Made by a program: the position numbers and the translations under genes | Part shown: piece after piece, positions 51,529 to 60,640 of the stretch | How positions within the stretch are numbered: position 1 is the first letter of the stretch | Layout of the letters: every line of letters starts with the position of its first letter | Assembly (NCBI RefSeq): GCF_025244725.1 | Contig: NZ_CP104203.1 | Location: 620,001 to 684,000, forward strand | Reading direction: 5' to 3' | DNA length: 64,000 bases | Origin: Chryseobacterium oranimense | GTDB taxonomy: Bacteria > Bacteroidota > Bacteroidia > Flavobacteriales > Weeksellaceae | Notes under the pieces: generated by a model | Told to the model about the DNA's origin: nothing | Database searches by the model: none | What the model saw: only the letters and a program-made list of their open reading frames with translations

Positions 51529-54330
51529 TTGAAACCACAGAATGGAATATCAATATCAGTGCTAAAAAGAACAATCTTATTTTTTGTATTTGTTCTTCTG
51601 CACTTTTCGTTGGCCTTTGCGCAGGAAAAGAAGGATGTTCAAATCCATTTTGAAAATGACAGCGTAGCTGTTGAGAAGGGTTCTACTTTTACCAATTTCC
51701 TGGTCATTGAAAATAAAACTTCTGAAGAGATTACCATTCAGAATATCCTGCCTAAGGAAATATATCCGGGATTGCTTTTCTATCCTAAAAATGACTTTAC
51801 CTTAGGTGCAGGCCAGTCTAAAAATCTTCCTGTGAAACTGATTGCCAACGTGGATTTTATGAAACTGAGATCCAATGAGATCCAATTCCAGGTTTCGTAC
51901 GCCACCCCAACGGTCACCAGAACCGAAAGCGCCTCGTTCTTCGTTGCTAAAGGCGAGAACAAAAACATCGCCATTTATACAGCCACGTACGAGAATTTCA
52001 TTAACCCTGCTGTGCCCGAATCCTCAATTCTGCTGACTGTAGAAAACCAAGGATATAGTAAACGAACCGTTAAGATTGATTTGCAATCCATTCCCGATGG
52101 TTTGGAAATGATGCCAAAACAGCAAACCTTAACTCTGGAAGGTTTAGAAAAGCAAACGGTTGAGATCAGAATTGCGGTCAGAAAACAGAACACAATTTAT
52201 CCGGAATTTAATATTAATGCAATTGTCACAGACCAGCTTGATAATAAAATCGTGGGAAGCAACACGCTTTACTTAGTCGTTTTGTCACACAACAGACAAA
52301 TTTCCCGGGGAAACGAAGCAGTGAGCGGAAGTAATTTTGCGGAAATTAGCTATAATGAAAACAGTTCAGGTTTCAATTATCTTCAATTGAGGGGAAATAC
52401 AGCGTTCCGGGTGACTGAGAATTTGAAATCGCGCTTCAATATCGGTGCGGATTACTATTTAGACGGCCGTTATAACCTGTACGATACCTGGCTGGAAGTG
52501 GAGAGAAAAAATACTGTATTACGGGTGGGAAATGTTAATAGCAACGATTACGATTACCCGGTTTTCGGCAGAGGAGGGAAAGTTTCTACCAAATTTGGTG
52601 AAAATAATCAGATTGAAATTCTTGCGCTTGAAAATAATTATAACTTATACGGTACTTATTTCCAGCAAACAAAAGGATCTACCATGGTGGGTGCAAAATA
52701 TGGTTTTGGAAATGCTAAATCTTTCAATGGGAAAGTGTCCTATATATTCGACCATGATCCGCGCTTTAACGTAGATACACAGGTAGCGAATGCCGCAACA
52801 TCCTTATTAATTAACGATAAGCACACCATCCGCATGGAGATGGGCCTGAGCCACGAAAAAGGGCTTTCGAACAACGATGAAAACGCAGGAGCTTTAATGG
52901 GAGCCAATTATGAGGGGAAAATAGGGAAATGGGATATACAATCTGTCAATTCCTTTGCCACCAAGAGTTATGCAGGGATCAAACGGGGATCCTTTTTCTC
53001 AAATCAGCGGATCGGTCACCAATTTTCTGCTTCTCAGCGCGCTTTTATACAATATCAGAATTCGCAGGTAGAACCTGAGTTCCTGAGTTTCCAGAGTGAG
53101 CCGATTCAACCTGGAAATACCGCTAATTTGCGTTATTATTTCAACAGTACAGAAGCTTTGGGATTAGGGTATCAGTTTTCTTTAAAGAAGTGGAATTTTC
53201 TGTTTTCTCCAAAGGTTGAAAGCCAAAAAACAGCTAATTTTTACACATCACAGGAACTTTTTTCTTACCGGTTGGAAGCCAACATCGGCACTACATTAGG
53301 TGCCCACGGATTGAACCTGACGGCGGAATATTCTTATTCAAAACAGAACAATAAACCGGACTGGTTCAACAGTCTGAAAACAACTTTATCTTACAGATAT
53401 AAATCATTCTCCCTTAACGGAACAGCCCAATGGAATGCAATCAGTGTTTTTGATTTAACTTCTTATTACAATGCAGACCGTAATTTTGCCAATTACAATG
53501 TATATGCCTCGTATAATTTCCAGATGCTTAATCATAATCTGACCGGATCTTTTTCAGCCGGAACCTTCTATTCGCAGCTTTATAAAAATTTAAACAGCAA
53601 TATCACCGGTAATCTGGAATACAAGATTTCGCCTTCCTGGTCCACCACAGGCTATTTTAATCTTTCCGGTTATAAATCTACGGCTGAATATGCAAGCAGT
53701 GGAAGTTATTATCAGTTCAGAGTGGGGATTAAAAAATATTTTACTGCAGCTACGGCTCTCGGAAATCATAAAGTGGCTTTCCAGTTCTTTGAAGATAAAA
53801 ATTTTAACGGACTTCTGGAGTCCGGTGAATCGGTAGTTGCTAATGAAATTGTAAAACTGGACAATTATGTAGCGATGACGGATAAGAATGGAAAAGTAGT
53901 TTTTCAGAATGTGCCTGAAGGTACTTACACACTGAAGGTGAACGAAAGTAAGGGTTCCCGGTTGATGATGGATCCTGTCATTATGGTGCATAACAATATC
54001 AACCGCAAAGTGGGCTTGGTAAAAAACATCAGGGTAAGCGGGAAATTGACAGAGATCAAACAAGCCTACGATACGGTAGAAACGGATGTAACAGGAATCG
54101 TGGTGTATGCAAAAGGTGAAGATGGCGCAATCTATACTGCCGTGGTTAATCAAAAAAATGAGTTTGAATTTTTCCTGAAAGACGGAAAGTACGACCTCTA
54201 TATTGAAAATGACAAATACAGCTATACACAACCCACCCAAACTATTCAGGTGACAAAAGAAGGTTACTCGAAAACCGTGGTTTTTGAATATAAGAAGAAA
54301 GACACCACCATTAAGGTGAAAAAGTTTTAA
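51529..54330 (+). CDS. usher-like outer membrane protein
   Basis: 933 residues. No ATG is available; TTG 51529 gives the full frame, while GTG 51559 directly precedes the signal VLKRTILFFVFVLLHFSLAFAQ and is equally plausible. Domains: two N-terminal Ig-like domains (about 35-255), a large Tyr/Asn-rich beta barrel (about 270-745) and C-terminal CNA-B/prealbumin-like domains (FFEDKNFNGLLESGESVVAN, NGKVVFQNVPEGTYTLKVNE). Plug-barrel-terminal-domain order recalls chaperone-usher ushers, although sequence similarity is not obvious. It would be the pilus assembly pore (inference). Confidence 0.7.
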   Translation: MKPQNGISISVLKRTILFFVFVLLHFSLAFAQEKKDVQIHFENDSVAVEKGSTFTNFLVIENKTSEEITIQNILPKEIYPGLLFYPKNDFTLGAGQSKNLPVKLIANVDFMKLRSNEIQFQVSYATPTVTRTESASFFVAKGENKNIAIYTATYENFINPAVPESSILLTVENQGYSKRTVKIDLQSIPDGLEMMPKQQTLTLEGLEKQTVEIRIAVRKQNTIYPEFNINAIVTDQLDNKIVGSNTLYLVVLSHNRQISRGNEAVSGSNFAEISYNENSSGFNYLQLRGNTAFRVTENLKSRFNIGADYYLDGRYNLYDTWLEVERKNTVLRVGNVNSNDYDYPVFGRGGKVSTKFGENNQIEILALENNYNLYGTYFQQTKGSTMVGAKYGFGNAKSFNGKVSYIFDHDPRFNVDTQVANAATSLLINDKHTIRMEMGLSHEKGLSNNDENAGALMGANYEGKIGKWDIQSVNSFATKSYAGIKRGSFFSNQRIGHQFSASQRAFIQYQNSQVEPEFLSFQSEPIQPGNTANLRYYFNSTEALGLGYQFSLKKWNFLFSPKVESQKTANFYTSQELFSYRLEANIGTTLGAHGLNLTAEYSYSKQNNKPDWFNSLKTTLSYRYKSFSLNGTAQWNAISVFDLTSYYNADRNFANYNVYASYNFQMLNHNLTGSFSAGTFYSQLYKNLNSNITGNLEYKISPSWSTTGYFNLSGYKSTAEYASSGSYYQFRVGIKKYFTAATALGNHKVAFQFFEDKNFNGLLESGESVVANEIVKLDNYVAMTDKNGKVVFQNVPEGTYTLKVNESKGSRLMMDPVIMVHNNINRKVGLVKNIRVSGKLTEIKQAYDTVETDVTGIVVYAKGEDGAIYTAVVNQKNEFEFFLKDGKYDLYIENDKYSYTQPTQTIQVTKEGYSKTVVFEYKKKDTTIKVKKF

Positions 54331-54340
54331 ATTTAAAAGT

Positions 54341-55774
54341 ATGAAAAAGATGAGGGCTTTTTTAATAGGAATTTTTACTGTATTCTGCGGATCCGTAGGC
54401 ACAAAAGCTCAGGATGTGTACCTGTCGGTTCCTGAAAATAATATTTTTAACAGGACCGAATTTACCTCAGTACCTACTAGGGTAATGACGAACGCCAACA
54501 GAACAAACTGGGATTATGCCTTTTTGGGATTACTCCCGACAGCTCCTACATTTACCTCTGTTTCGGGGCCAAATTTTACTCACTCTTCTTCCTCATCTAC
54601 TTTACCTAGTTCCACTCTTCTGTGGCAGTTAGAAAGTATGGGCGGGCAGTTGCCATCTACTGGATTTTCAGGTTATTTGCCAGGTTTTCAGTCGTTCAGT
54701 ACAAGCGCTATAAAATGGTTTGAACCGCCATCGCTTAGTATCGGGGGAGGATTCAACCGGGGAAATATCAATTTTACATTTAAAATTCCTGCCTCACAAT
54801 TTACGGCCAATGCCTTTCGGGCCGGGAATTACTCTATGGATATCACTCAGAATTATAATGATTTCACGCCACGTAATTTTAAAACAATTTTAGTGATTCC
54901 TTCATCTATACGATGGATCACAAACTCTTTAACAAAATACATAGAAATATCTTCTTTGAATGACTACCGCAATACAGGCACGCGGGTATGGGATCTGGGG
55001 AATACGGAAATCGCGCATACGGTCGATTTTAATTTTTGGGCGAAAGCTGCTTCCACAAACATTCAGTTTACGTCCTCTAAAGGTGTTCCGGGAACCAGAA
55101 ATATAGCAAGCATTAAATTGGGTAGTAATGGAGCCGCGCTCACAACGAAAGCTTTATCTTCCGATTTTCAGAATTTTTCCGCGGCTAATTTCAGTGTTGT
55201 AGCGGGAAACAGAAATAGCTTCATTCCTCAGCTTTATGTGTCTGCGGAAGATTTTAAAAACTTCTTTTTTGAAGCCGGAACTTATACTTTTGAATTGAAC
55301 TTCAATGCCGGAAGTACAGATAATTCAATTAACAGTTTGCAAAATACATCTGTTCAGTTAAAGGTGCTTCCTCTGTCGGAAATCACCATCCCAAGTTCCG
55401 GACGCAATGTAAACTTCAATTTTAATACAGCTGCTCATTACACTGATGGTCAGTCACAAATGATTCCCAACCAAATTATGTTGTCCAATAATGAAAATTT
55501 TGAGCTCTATGTAAAATCGGACGAAAATTATTTCAAGAAAGGCGGCCTGCAGACCGACATCAATTCCAACATATTACAAATTGGCGTGGATGGAAGTTCT
55601 GTAAATGTGCCCTTATCCAAAACTCCCCAAAAAATACTCTTTAACGGAACACCGGTTTTGGACCGGGGACTGAACGTAAGATACACCATACCGCCTGCAG
55701 GTGCCCAGAGTTTGGTAGGGAAGGAAAATACCACTTACTCTATCAATGTTTATTATAGCTTTACGGCTATTTAA
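54341..55774 (+). CDS. two-domain tip-adhesin-like pilus protein
   Basis: 477 residues with signal ending VGTKAQ. The N-terminal ~350 residues are a large strand-rich unit unlike the pilins (SVSGPNFTHSSSSSTLPSST, FKIPASQFTANAFRAGNYSM). The last ~120 residues match the pilin subunits in order: NVNFNFNTAAHYTDGQSQMI versus VDFNYVTAADY, ENFELYVKS versus KNFNVKVKA, LNVRYTIPPAG versus LNLDYTIPAA, and TTYSINVYYSFTAI at the end. An adhesin domain joined to a pilin domain is the classical tip design. It is last of the operon, 10 nt after the usher-like gene. Confidence 0.72.
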   Translation: MKKMRAFLIGIFTVFCGSVGTKAQDVYLSVPENNIFNRTEFTSVPTRVMTNANRTNWDYAFLGLLPTAPTFTSVSGPNFTHSSSSSTLPSSTLLWQLESMGGQLPSTGFSGYLPGFQSFSTSAIKWFEPPSLSIGGGFNRGNINFTFKIPASQFTANAFRAGNYSMDITQNYNDFTPRNFKTILVIPSSIRWITNSLTKYIEISSLNDYRNTGTRVWDLGNTEIAHTVDFNFWAKAASTNIQFTSSKGVPGTRNIASIKLGSNGAALTTKALSSDFQNFSAANFSVVAGNRNSFIPQLYVSAEDFKNFFFEAGTYTFELNFNAGSTDNSINSLQNTSVQLKVLPLSEITIPSSGRNVNFNFNTAAHYTDGQSQMIPNQIMLSNNENFELYVKSDENYFKKGGLQTDINSNILQIGVDGSSVNVPLSKTPQKILFNGTPVLDRGLNVRYTIPPAGAQSLVGKENTTYSINVYYSFTAI

Positions 55775-55799
55775 CAATATTTTTGGTGTAGTCGGTATT

Positions 55800-56255
55800 T
55801 TAAGTGTTCCACTTCGATCTCATCTTTTGTTTTCATTTACTGGCGAAAAGTTTCTCCAAAATCCATCGGCATCAATAAGCTTTATGCCTTTAATTCCTTT
55901 TCTGAGTGGATTTTATGCCAACATTATGTGTTGATGGTTCAATCATAGCAAGTGGCCCAAAATATAAAACTATCCAAAAGATTTTCTAAAGAATCTCTCT
56001 ATAGAAACATTTTCTTCCTTTGATGAGTTTCCTTCATCATCCCCTATATTTTCAGTACCTGTAATGTCTTTTGGTAGTCTGGCTATCAATTATTGACGCT
56101 TCAGGCTGCCATTTTTTATCTTGCATCTTTGGCTGTTTGTGATAAGTTATCTCTTGATATTGTCCATATTCCATCTTTTGACCATTGTCGGTAATGTCAG
56201 TAAACAGTTTACCAGGGCGGAAGTCTGTCGGAATATTATACCATATAAACTCATT
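55800..56255 (-). pseudogene. decayed IS5-type transposase remnant
   Basis: On the minus strand broken frames keep fragments of an IS5-family DDE transposase: FIWYNIPTDFRPGKLFTDI (compare W-R-x-L-P-x-D-F), then WQPEASIIDSQTTK (the catalytic DSQ motif), a stop, and KGIKGIKLIDADGF (compare K-G-x-K-R-H-x-x-V-D). Several stops and shifts interrupt it. It fills most of the 690-nt gap between the tip gene and the kinase. No terminal repeats were located. Confidence 0.55.
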
Positions 56256-56463
56256 TTTAGTTAAAGAAAATAAGGGATTTATTATTTCAAGTAAATCCTG
56301 TTTAAATTTTTCTTTTTACTAATATGATATTTTTTATAACTTGCCAACCCCTGGAAGGAAGGTCTGAAGTATATGTCTTTACTCACATTTAAACAATATA
56401 ATTCTTTCTGCCTTTTTTCAAAAAAATAATTCAAGCAGCTTCTAAAACCATGATACTGAATTT

Positions 56464-57198
56464 ATGAATGATTTTGTCAACGAACTACAATTAAAAATCG
56501 AAAAACTGGAAAATGAAATCAATTTCAAAAACGGACTGATCTCGATATTGTCTCATGACTCAAAAGAACTGTTTGGAACCTTTCTGTGGCTTATAGAAGA
56601 ACTAGAGCGGAAGACCATAAGTGAGGAAGATTTTTTTAAGTTGTTGCCGCAGGTAAAAAGTGATGCCCGGAAGAATCTGCAAACTATCCAGGACAGCGTT
56701 GCCTGGCTAAAAACACAATACGGGGAATTTAAGATTAAACCCGTTAAAATTATGGTGATGGATCTTTTTCACTATTTAGAAGAAAAATACGCTGCTAAAT
56801 TAAAAGAAAAAAACATTAAATTTTATTTCAAAGAAGATTACAATGCATTTCTTACAAGCGATCGCCTGTTGCTCGAATATGTTTTAGACAAAATTTTTAA
56901 CAATGCGATAAAATATTCCTTTCCTGGACAAGATATTTATTTACAGGAAATTACGGAAGGTGATCAGGTTGTGCTTTCTGTAATTGATTTCGGAACGGGA
57001 ATAAATGAAAAGTATTTACCTGCGATCTACACTTATGATAATCCCGTATTCCTGGGAACTGCAGGCGAGAAAGGAGTTGGATTAAGTTTGAAAATTGTAA
57101 AAAAATTTATATCCTTGCTGCATGGAAATATCCAAATCATTTCCACTGAAAATGAAGGTACCACGGTTTCCCTTTTTTTACATAAATTTATAGAATAA
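56464..57198 (+). CDS. soluble sensor histidine kinase
   Basis: 244 residues, no membrane helix and no separate sensor domain. A short coiled start leads to GLISILSHDSKELFGTFLWL with the phospho-acceptor His at 31, and the ATPase has LDKIFNNAIKYSFPG, VLSVIDFGTGINEKYLP and GVGLSLKIVKKFISLLHG. The TAA stop overlaps the response regulator ATG (TAATG), so the two form a coupled pair. It probably senses by protein contact. The position after the pilus genes suggests regulation of them. Confidence 0.87.
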   Translation: MNDFVNELQLKIEKLENEINFKNGLISILSHDSKELFGTFLWLIEELERKTISEEDFFKLLPQVKSDARKNLQTIQDSVAWLKTQYGEFKIKPVKIMVMDLFHYLEEKYAAKLKEKNIKFYFKEDYNAFLTSDRLLLEYVLDKIFNNAIKYSFPGQDIYLQEITEGDQVVLSVIDFGTGINEKYLPAIYTYDNPVFLGTAGEKGVGLSLKIVKKFISLLHGNIQIISTENEGTTVSLFLHKFIE

Positions 57199-57842
57199 TG
57201 GGTTTAAAAGTAAACATTCGTATTGTTGTAGCAGACGATCATGGTATCGTCCGGATGGGTTTAATACAAACAATCAAACGAGTAATGCCCGATGCCATTA
57301 TTTTAGAAGTAGAAGATTATAAATCGCTGTATAAATTAATTCTGAAAGAAGAATTTGATCTTGCCATTATGGATGTTAATATGCCTAATGGTACTGTTCA
57401 GGAAGCTATAGATTACATAAAGATTCACCAACCTGAATTAAAAATTCTAATATTTTCTTCACAGGATGAAGAGTTGTATGGAATGCGTTATCTAAAAATG
57501 GGTGCTGGCGGTTATCTAAGCAAGCTAAGCTCTACTGAAGTAATTGAGACTGCTTTAACGGCGATGCTTAATAAGGGCCGATATGTCAGTGATAATATAA
57601 AAGAAGCGATTATTTTAGAATCATTAACTGGCGCGGCAAAAAATTCCCCCATTGAAGGGCTATCAGACCGCGAATTGCAGATTGCCAATAAGCTTGCAGA
57701 AGGTCTTCCCCTCAAAGAAATTTCTAATCAGCTGAATCTTCATTCATCGACGATCAGCACTTATAAAATCAGGTTGTTTGAGAAGCTTAAAATACGATCC
57801 ATACCAGAATTGGTGGAAATTCTCAGGCTGTATAATCAGTAA
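57198..57842 (+). CDS. NarL/LuxR-type response regulator
   Basis: 214 residues: receiver (IVVADDHGIVRMGLIQTIK, LAIMDVNMPNG with Asp59, ILIFSSQDEE, and the conserved Lys in GYLSKLSS) and a LuxR-type HTH (IEGLSDRELQIANKLAEGLP, HSSTISTYKIRLFEKLKI). It overlaps the kinase gene by 1 nt. The GTAGTG-type inverted repeats in the pilin promoters have the shape of sites for this class, so it is the proposed activator of the pilins. Confidence 0.9.
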   Translation: MGLKVNIRIVVADDHGIVRMGLIQTIKRVMPDAIILEVEDYKSLYKLILKEEFDLAIMDVNMPNGTVQEAIDYIKIHQPELKILIFSSQDEELYGMRYLKMGAGGYLSKLSSTEVIETALTAMLNKGRYVSDNIKEAIILESLTGAAKNSPIEGLSDRELQIANKLAEGLPLKEISNQLNLHSSTISTYKIRLFEKLKIRSIPELVEILRLYNQ

Positions 57843-58072
57843 ATATTCTATTACGAAAAATTTGATTAAGAAATGGCTCAATTTAGATTAAATTGGTGCC
57901 ATATAGGTTTTTGTGACCAAGACGAGCGTATCTTCAAACATTTTTACCGATGATTTTACCTCAGATTTTTTTTCAAAATACTAATCAGCTAGTATAAAAA
58001 CAGAAACTGTAAGATATAATTGTTATCAGCAATTTTATTGGGTATAAAGTTCTTGAATACTAAATAACAGCT

Positions 58073-58336
58073 TTATATAAAATCATAATGATCTAATTTT
58101 ATGACAAAGTAATGTTCAATTGTTTTTTGAGCTTTTTTGCACATTGATAAAAGATCATTTCCTGATGTGTTGTCGAAGCTAAAGTCATCATGGGTTTTTA
58201 CGATATATTCGGTTACTATTTCAATATTCATTAAATCGAGCTCCGCTGCATCGGTTTTCAACCTATGTTCTTCTTTGAAGAAAGGGATTTTACGGAAAAT
58301 AGAATCGTTAAACCGAAAGAGATGTATTGTTTTCAT
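58073..58336 (-). CDS. hypothetical protein, 87 aa
   Basis: From ATG 58336 (MKTIHLFRFNDSIFRKIPFF) to 58073. Soluble, acidic in the middle (TDAAELDLMNIEIVTEYIVK), no domain recognised. It begins a minus-strand group with unclear relation to the longer gene upstream; 43 nt separate it from that gene's stop, so it could be its operon partner. Confidence 0.5.
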   Translation of the reverse strand: MKTIHLFRFNDSIFRKIPFFKEEHRLKTDAAELDLMNIEIVTEYIVKTHDDFSFDNTSGNDLLSMCKKAQKTIEHYFVIKLDHYDFI

Positions 58337-58379
58337 TGGAAAAGTATTTAACAAAATGAAAAATTCAGGTTGAAGTTTA

Positions 58380-59198
58380 TTATGAAAGCTTATCTTTCAT
58401 TTTTCTGTTGATCCATCTTTTGGATAAGGTATGTTCTGATGGTAATGGGTACATACCTCCTGAAAATACATACAATAAGCTGTCCCAAAAATTATTTTTC
58501 CTGCAGAATTCATGACCGTAGTCTGCTAGTACTTTTAAATATTTATGTTCATATTCCTTTGCTTCCTGTAATGTGTAATTTTTGGGAATATCTTTAATAA
58601 TATCCATAGCTGTTTGATTAAAGACTTTATGCGAATATTTTTCTACAAAGTCCGATTCAAGCCTGCACATACCGGTAAGCGGAATGAATAAAGAAAAAAT
58701 TTCATCATAAAAATTACAAACAGTTACTTTCCATGATAATCTTTCTTCTTCCGGTAAAATCTGGGCGGCCAGCTGAATGAGATTTTTATGGCTATTTTTC
58801 AGCTCATTTGTGTAGGTTTTGTTTTGCTGCCAGAATATAGATGAATTGATTTTATTTTTTTTAGTCACATTCTCCAGTATGTATTCAAACTGTATTCTGA
58901 TACATTTTATATTATCGGTCATGCTTTCTAAAACAGATTGCCACAGATTATGCTGGCTTAATCTGCAGTACGTGCTGAATATCAATCTTGATCTGTTAGT
59001 AAGCTGCTGTAATTCTTTTAACATTCTAAGAATTTCTGCTGCATCCCTTTCCAGAATACTATTGGTATTCCTAATATAGAATAAAGCAACAAACTGAGAG
59101 TAATGATCCCTTCTTGAAATATTTTTTTTATTTCTGAGGCCCAGTCTGCTCTTTGGGTGTTTATTCAGCTTTTTCATTAGAGTTTTATTGTAAATCAT
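58380..59198 (-). CDS. hypothetical helical protein, 272 aa
   Basis: From ATG 59198, which overlaps the previous gene by 14 nt (an ATG at 59177 is the alternative). Lys/Asn-rich and largely helical (RRDHYSQFVALFYIRNTNSI, EILRMLKELQQLTNRSRLIF, YNKTLMKKLNKHPKSRLGLR at the start). No signal peptide, membrane helix or known motif. I do not recognise it. It is co-directional with, and overlaps, a 75-residue ORF and a cupin upstream, so the three likely form an operon. Confidence 0.55.
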   Translation of the reverse strand: MIYNKTLMKKLNKHPKSRLGLRNKKNISRRDHYSQFVALFYIRNTNSILERDAAEILRMLKELQQLTNRSRLIFSTYCRLSQHNLWQSVLESMTDNIKCIRIQFEYILENVTKKNKINSSIFWQQNKTYTNELKNSHKNLIQLAAQILPEEERLSWKVTVCNFYDEIFSLFIPLTGMCRLESDFVEKYSHKVFNQTAMDIIKDIPKNYTLQEAKEYEHKYLKVLADYGHEFCRKNNFWDSLLYVFSGGMYPLPSEHTLSKRWINRKMKDKLS

Positions 59199-59412
59199 TT
59201 TTTTGGGCAGTCCTTCTTTCAAAGGATTTCTGCTGTATTATAAGAGATATAAGATATTGTCTTAAATCTTTGATTGTGATCTCTTTATCTGTAAAAGAAA
59301 AGAATAATGGTGTTTCATCTAAAAGCTCATACAGTTCAGGAAATTCTTTTTGAATTTCAACCGTTTTTTTTAATATCTTTTTTGTTAAAGATACATTGCC
59401 TGCTTTATTCAT
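59185..59412 (-). CDS. hypothetical small protein, 75 aa
   Basis: From ATG 59412 within TATGAATAA, overlapping the cupin stop by 8 nt (GTG 59418 is an alternative start). Helical, with KKTVEIQKEFPELYELLDET and DLRQYLISLIIQQKSFERRT. The first half resembles small DUF proteins in length only; the function is unknown. Tight overlap on both sides supports coupled translation with the cupin and the 272-aa protein. Confidence 0.6.
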   Translation of the reverse strand: MNKAGNVSLTKKILKKTVEIQKEFPELYELLDETPLFFSFTDKEITIKDLRQYLISLIIQQKSFERRTAQKNDLQ

Positions 59413-59761
59413 AGCCACTTTTTATTATGGTTAAGATCATTTTAAAGCGTTTATTTCCTTTTACAGAATGGGGTTTATGAGCAGGAATGATAATGCATTC
59501 TCCTTCTTCCATAAAATAAGATGCCCCGTCTATAATGATTTCTGCCTTACCTTCGATAATCTGTGCAACAGCGTCGAAAGGAGAAATTTTTTCAGGCAAC
59601 CCTTCTTTCTCATCAAACGATAAAGCACTGATATTGCCGGTTAGTTTTTCCAGTATTGTTTTAGTGACAACAGAATTGGGAATGTATTCTACAATCTGGC
59701 TGGTAATATATACTTTTGATTTCTCAAGTTCTTTATGATTCATCACAGTTTGTTTAAGCAT
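59405..59761 (-). CDS. cupin domain protein
   Basis: 118 residues from ATG 59761 (ATG 59743 is a possible later start). Single cupin barrel: SPFDAVAQIIEGKAEIIIDG is the first motif region and MEEGECIIIPAHKPHSVKGN the second, with the metal-type His pair HKPH. The first motif lacks the usual HxH. Such proteins bind small ligands or metals. It heads the overlapping three-gene minus-strand unit. Confidence 0.85.
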   Translation of the reverse strand: MLKQTVMNHKELEKSKVYITSQIVEYIPNSVVTKTILEKLTGNISALSFDEKEGLPEKISPFDAVAQIIEGKAEIIIDGASYFMEEGECIIIPAHKPHSVKGNKRFKMILTIIKSGYE

Positions 59762-59882
59762 GAAAAATTAGAAGGATATTGTAAATAAAAGGGACAGAAC
59801 TATTGAGTATTCCATCCCTTTTTCCAGTTAAAACTTTTGATAAATATCCTTTTCATAGGCTTTATCTGTCTTTGAAAACAAC

Positions 59883-60101
59883 TTAGGAAAGATTAACTTC
59901 TTTTATTATACGGAGAACCTCTTCACGGTTTTTTCTCAACCTGTTTCCGATTCTTTCAAGCATTTCCTTTTCTTTACCTTCTTCAAACTTCAGGTCGTAA
60001 TCTGTTAATGTTGAAAATTTTTCTTTCAGTTGTTTTGACTGTTCAATCCAGTTTTCCGGAATTTTGAAAGATTTGTCGCCTTTGTTATGATTTGTGTCCA
60101 T
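59883..60101 (-). CDS. CsbD-like stress protein
   Basis: 72 residues. WIEQSKQLKEKFSTLTDYDL followed by KFEEGKEKEMLERIGNRLRK corresponds to the CsbD pattern (K-x-K-x-K-F-x-x-L-T-x-x-D-L-x-x-x-E-G-K). CsbD-type proteins are small general-stress proteins of unknown mechanism. It stands alone, with the cupin unit 121 nt downstream. Confidence 0.75.
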   Translation of the reverse strand: MDTNHNKGDKSFKIPENWIEQSKQLKEKFSTLTDYDLKFEEGKEKEMLERIGNRLRKNREEVLRIIKEVNLS

Positions 60102-60640
60102 AAGGTGGGTTTTAGCGTAACTTAATTGCTACAGTACAAAGTTGGAGGTTTTATAATCTATTGTATTACAGATTGTTTTTTTAATGTTGCACATATCACA
60201 CTTTTACAAAAAAATGGTTTATTTGGACATCTGATGAATGATTACTCACAAGTATTGAGTCTTACAGAAAGATTACAAACTTAAAATACTATTATATAAT
60301 TCTAAATAACCAGTTGATTATTCGTATCTTGCTGAATAACTATATATAACTGGCAATCTGGACTCCAGGCTCCGACATATTCACTTCTTTTCTTTTTCAT
60401 TATTTATACTTCCGGTATATCATCTCTGGTCTGCTTCAAATCATTAATAAAACTGTTTTGAAAAGAAGAATATAAACCTGTTGGTTTTCTCCAAAGGGAT
60501 AATTCAATTGTAAAACAGGTAAGTAAATACAGTTTTACATAGGTCTGTGCTATACGGATATATTAAAGTAAAATGAAGAACCTAAACAATGAAATAGATG
60601 TGAAATGGTTATATAATAGCCAAAAATTATTAGTGTTTTT
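60102..60640. other. 539-nt stretch without a gene
   Basis: AT-rich, with stop codons in all frames and no long repeats or hairpins recognised. It must hold the CsbD-like and antiporter promoters but no perfect -7 box was found by eye. Confidence 0.4.

Noticed and set aside
53590..54402. 270-residue ORF on the minus strand inside the usher-like gene
   Set aside because: It is antisense to a protein with clear domains and signal peptide, has no start signals, and its translation lacks any family pattern.
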